From: Chloroflexota bacterium
GTDB lineage: Bacteria > Chloroflexota > Dehalococcoidia > Lucifugimonadales > CATQGZ01
NCBI GenBank assembly: GCA_027624995.1
Contig: JAQBTI010000099.1
Span: 1-8,128, forward strand
Length of the DNA: 8,128 bases
Direction: 5' to 3'
The notes beneath the pieces were generated by a model. It was given only the letters and a program-made list of their open reading frames with translations, did no database searches and was not told the origin of the DNA. Both the position numbers and the translations under genes were made by a program. The first letter of the stretch is position 1, and each line of letters starts with the position of its first letter. This document shows, one piece after another, positions 6,589 to 8,128 of the stretch.

Positions 6589-6617
6589 ATAGTAGGCCAT
6601 GGAAGGGGATGAATCAA
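6589..6617 (-). promoter_or_regulatory. Sigma-70-like promoter for the FAD oxidase gene
   Basis: On the minus strand TTGATT (6612-6617) and TACTAT (6589-6594) have the ideal 17-base spacing, each matching consensus at 4 of 6 positions. A start near 6582 would give a leader of about 30 bases. The 90-base gap behind the protease gene supports separate transcription, though read-through is possible because no terminator is visible. Confidence 0.42.
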
Positions 6618-6641
6618 CGACAGTCGGGCAGTGGCGACGGC

Positions 6642-7763
6642 CTATGTGTCAGGCCAGGGGGCGAGAGTGGCCTCTATCTGGACTGTGTCCATGTTTCTGA
6701 AGACCGATAGCGTGACCACATGTCCGGGACGTAGGCTGTTGAAATAGCTGACCATCTCGTCAACGGAGGCTACGGGCAGTCCGTCGACCGCGGTGATGAT
6801 GTCGCCGCGGACCGCACCCAGGACCGTGCTGAAGGGCTCAAGCCCGATACTCTGCGCCGGGCTGCCCGCCGTCACCGATATAATCGCGACTCCTTTGGGG
6901 AGGCCCAACTGGTCCCTGAGGGTCTCAGATATAGGGCTGCTTCTGATCCCCAGGAATGGCCTGCGGACCTCCGCGGCTACCAGAAGCTGTGGAATCAGGC
7001 CCTCAATCGTGTTGCTGGGCACCGCGAAGCCGATTCGAAACTCGTCCAGCCCCTGGAAGGGCAGGGTCCTGATCGATGAGTTGACGCCGATGACCTCGCC
7101 GTCCGAGTTCAGGAGCGGCCCTCCGGAGTTGCCGGAGTTCAGCGGCGCGTCGGTCTGGATCATATCGGGTATTGGGCGTGATAGCGCGCTGATAGGCGCG
7201 CGGCCACGGCCGCTGACGACGCCAACGGTGACGGAGTTGAAGTTGCGGAACGGGCTTCCGATGGCGACGGCCATCTGTCCTGGCGTGACTTCGTCCGAAT
7301 CGGCGAGAGGTAGAGGCGCGATTCCAGAGACCTCGTCCGGGTCGACCTGCAGGAGGGCCAGGTCGTCAGCCGGGCTGTTCCCCAGCTTGGTCGCCTCCAG
7401 AGTTCGCCCGTCCTGTAGCCTAACGGTTATGCGACGAGCGTTATCAACGACGTGGTTGTTGGTGACGATATGCCCGTCAGTATCGATGAAGAATCCGGAG
7501 CCGCTTCCGGAACCTCTCGGATTCAGGGCCACTTCGATCTCTACGATGGCCGGGCTTGCACTGTCGAAAAGTTTGGTGACAACGTCCTCGTCGAAGAGGG
7601 GCCTGGACCCGGACCTGCCACCGATTTCGTACCCGGCAACGAGCAGGCCGATTGAGAATCCCAGTAAGACTCCGGCCCCCAATAGACCGACGACGAAACC
7701 CCGCGACGGGCTCGTCGGCCGAAAGGCCTCAGGGAGCGAAAACTCTTCTGGTTCCTGGTTCAT
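6642..7763 (-). CDS. HtrA/DegP-like membrane-anchored serine protease with one PDZ domain
   Basis: Envelope quality-control protease predicted to cut misfolded or regulatory proteins outside the cytoplasmic membrane. The 373-residue protein has a short acidic N-terminus, one hydrophobic helix at about 22-45 with no obvious cleavage site, a trypsin-like domain and a single PDZ domain at about 264-366. The triad is complete: His104 in TNNHVV, Asp134 in DDLALL and Ser213 in GNSGGPL. GSGSGFFID at 86-94 is a typical entry to the protease fold. One anchor plus one PDZ resembles DegS or HhoA more than two-PDZ DegP. The start is the ATG at 7761-7763, which lacks a strong ribosome site. It has its own promoter-like element just upstream and lies behind a HemQ-family gene on the same strand, 220 bases away. 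Family call is secure; target proteins are unknown. Confidence 0.92.
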   Translation of the reverse strand: MNQEPEEFSLPEAFRPTSPSRGFVVGLLGAGVLLGFSIGLLVAGYEIGGRSGSRPLFDEDVVTKLFDSASPAIVEIEVALNPRGSGSGSGFFIDTDGHIVTNNHVVDNARRITVRLQDGRTLEATKLGNSPADDLALLQVDPDEVSGIAPLPLADSDEVTPGQMAVAIGSPFRNFNSVTVGVVSGRGRAPISALSRPIPDMIQTDAPLNSGNSGGPLLNSDGEVIGVNSSIRTLPFQGLDEFRIGFAVPSNTIEGLIPQLLVAAEVRRPFLGIRSSPISETLRDQLGLPKGVAIISVTAGSPAQSIGLEPFSTVLGAVRGDIITAVDGLPVASVDEMVSYFNSLRPGHVVTLSVFRNMDTVQIEATLAPWPDT

Positions 7764-7795
7764 TTGAAAGACTCGTTAGGTGTGATCGTGATTAG

Positions 7796-7801
7796 AGTAT
7801 A
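7796..7801 (-). promoter_or_regulatory. Candidate -10 element for the HtrA-like protease gene
   Basis: Minus-strand TATACT, about 33 bases before the ATG at 7763. It is the same hexamer as the candidate -10 at 2854-2859. The -35 region is poor (TTCGCC at a 17-base spacing), so an activator or alternative sigma factor may be involved. Confidence 0.35.
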
Positions 7802-7920
7802 CGCCGGTCGGTCCTTGTGGCGAACCCAATGCTGTTACCTATGATGTCGCCCAGCACGGTTCGGATTTTCCGTCGGGGTTTGCATCTGTAGAACGCGAGT
7901 AGGACACGATTAGTTGGGTC

Positions 7921-7962
7921 GCGCGGTGTTTGCCGTGCCCCTACGCTGTCATGAAACCGCGC
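7921..7962. repeat. Small inverted repeats in the gap between the HemQ-family and HtrA-like genes
   Basis: GCGCGGT at 7921-7927 has an exact inverted copy, ACCGCGC, at 7956-7962. A tighter alternative is GCGCGG, loop TGTTTG, CCGTGC (7921-7938), a six-pair stem with one G-T pair on the plus strand. The second arm continues into GCCCCTACG. No T-run follows on either strand, so a classic intrinsic terminator for the upstream HemQ-family gene is not supported. The rest of the 220-base gap (7764-7983) holds the protease leader and nothing else I can recognise. Confidence 0.3.
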
Positions 7963-7983
7963 TTGTCTTCGTGAAGGGACTGG

Positions 7984-8128
7984 TTAGCCGCCGAGGCTGT
8001 CGAGGGTCTCGCGGACGGGACGCTGTATGCATGTGAAAATGGGGGTGTCGCGCAGTGTGTACAGGCTGCCATCGACCTCCCGCAGGTCCATCACCAGGTC
8101 AAGGAAGTCAGAAGGGCTGTCGGGCTCG
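7984..8128 (-). CDS. Chlorite dismutase/HemQ-family haem protein, C-terminal 47 residues only
   Basis: This frame is open from the right edge to a TAA at 7984-7986. The visible end reads through DFLDLVMDLREVDGS and YTLRDTPIFTC. I recognise this as the conserved C-terminal region of the chlorite dismutase family (Pfam Cld), in particular the group that includes HemQ, the coproheme decarboxylase of Gram-positive-type haem synthesis. The proximal haem histidine and the distal residue that separate true chlorite dismutase from HemQ lie outside the window, so the reaction cannot be decided here. The gene points toward the HtrA-like protease. The family call rests on a short stretch recalled from memory. 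Confidence 0.7.
   Translation of the reverse strand, partial: EPDSPSDFLDLVMDLREVDGSLYTLRDTPIFTCIQRPVRETLDSLGG

Noticed and set aside
6793..7767. Plus-strand open frame opposite the protease gene
   Set aside because: It mirrors the HtrA-like gene, which has a full catalytic triad. The antisense translation shows no domain.
7862..7872. Short hairpin CGGA/TCCG in the right intergenic gap as a terminator or RNA element
   Set aside because: Four pairs with a three-base loop is expected by chance in this GC-rich DNA.
7802..7983. A tRNA or small RNA in the right intergenic gap
   Set aside because: No cloverleaf pairing or T-loop signature was found, and no frame gives a convincing small protein.

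Overview
The window is GC-rich, densely packed bacterial chromosome with eight protein-coding genes. The two at the edges are cut off. There are no RNA genes, insertion sequences or CRISPR arrays. Gene content, the frequent TTG/GTG starts and the style of the proteins suggest an environmental bacterium, possibly Chloroflexota (Dehalococcoidia/SAR202-like). This assignment is inference from memory of similar proteins and was not tested.

Layout. (1) Positions 1-2776, minus strand, are a probable three-gene operon: a type II haloacid dehalogenase-like hydrolase (2057-2776), then a phosphofructokinase of pyrophosphate-dependent type (883-2067) overlapping it by 11 bases, then a membrane-bound sulfite-oxidase-like molybdoenzyme (1-818). 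The molybdoenzyme runs off the left edge and carries a one-base frameshift near 716. (2) Positions 2777-2916 are a short divergent control region with a promoter-like element on each strand. (3) Positions 2917-5426, plus strand, are a two-gene operon joined by a GTGA overlap: an acyl-CoA synthetase closely resembling oxalate-CoA ligases (AAE3/Pcs60), and a ketopantoate-reductase-family dehydrogenase. (4) Positions 5433-6551, minus strand, encode a glycine/D-amino-acid oxidase-family flavoprotein that converges on the reductase with six bases between the stop codons. It has its own promoter-like element at 6589-6617. (5) Positions 6642-7763, minus strand, encode a membrane-anchored HtrA/DegP-type serine protease with one PDZ domain. 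(6) Positions 7764-7983 are intergenic, with a promoter-like element and small inverted repeats. (7) From 7984 to the right edge, minus strand, lies the C-terminal end of a chlorite dismutase/HemQ-family protein.

Most of this is ordinary metabolism and envelope quality control. The most interesting item is the molybdoenzyme. Once the frameshift is bridged, it reads as four hydrophobic helices with candidate haem histidines, then a twin-arginine motif before a fifth helix, then the Moco domain with its cysteine. That is the layout expected of a protein inserted jointly by the Sec and Tat pathways. A shared role in two-carbon acid metabolism (haloacid, glycine, oxalate) is possible for several genes but is speculation. 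I found no convincing evidence of an entirely new system.
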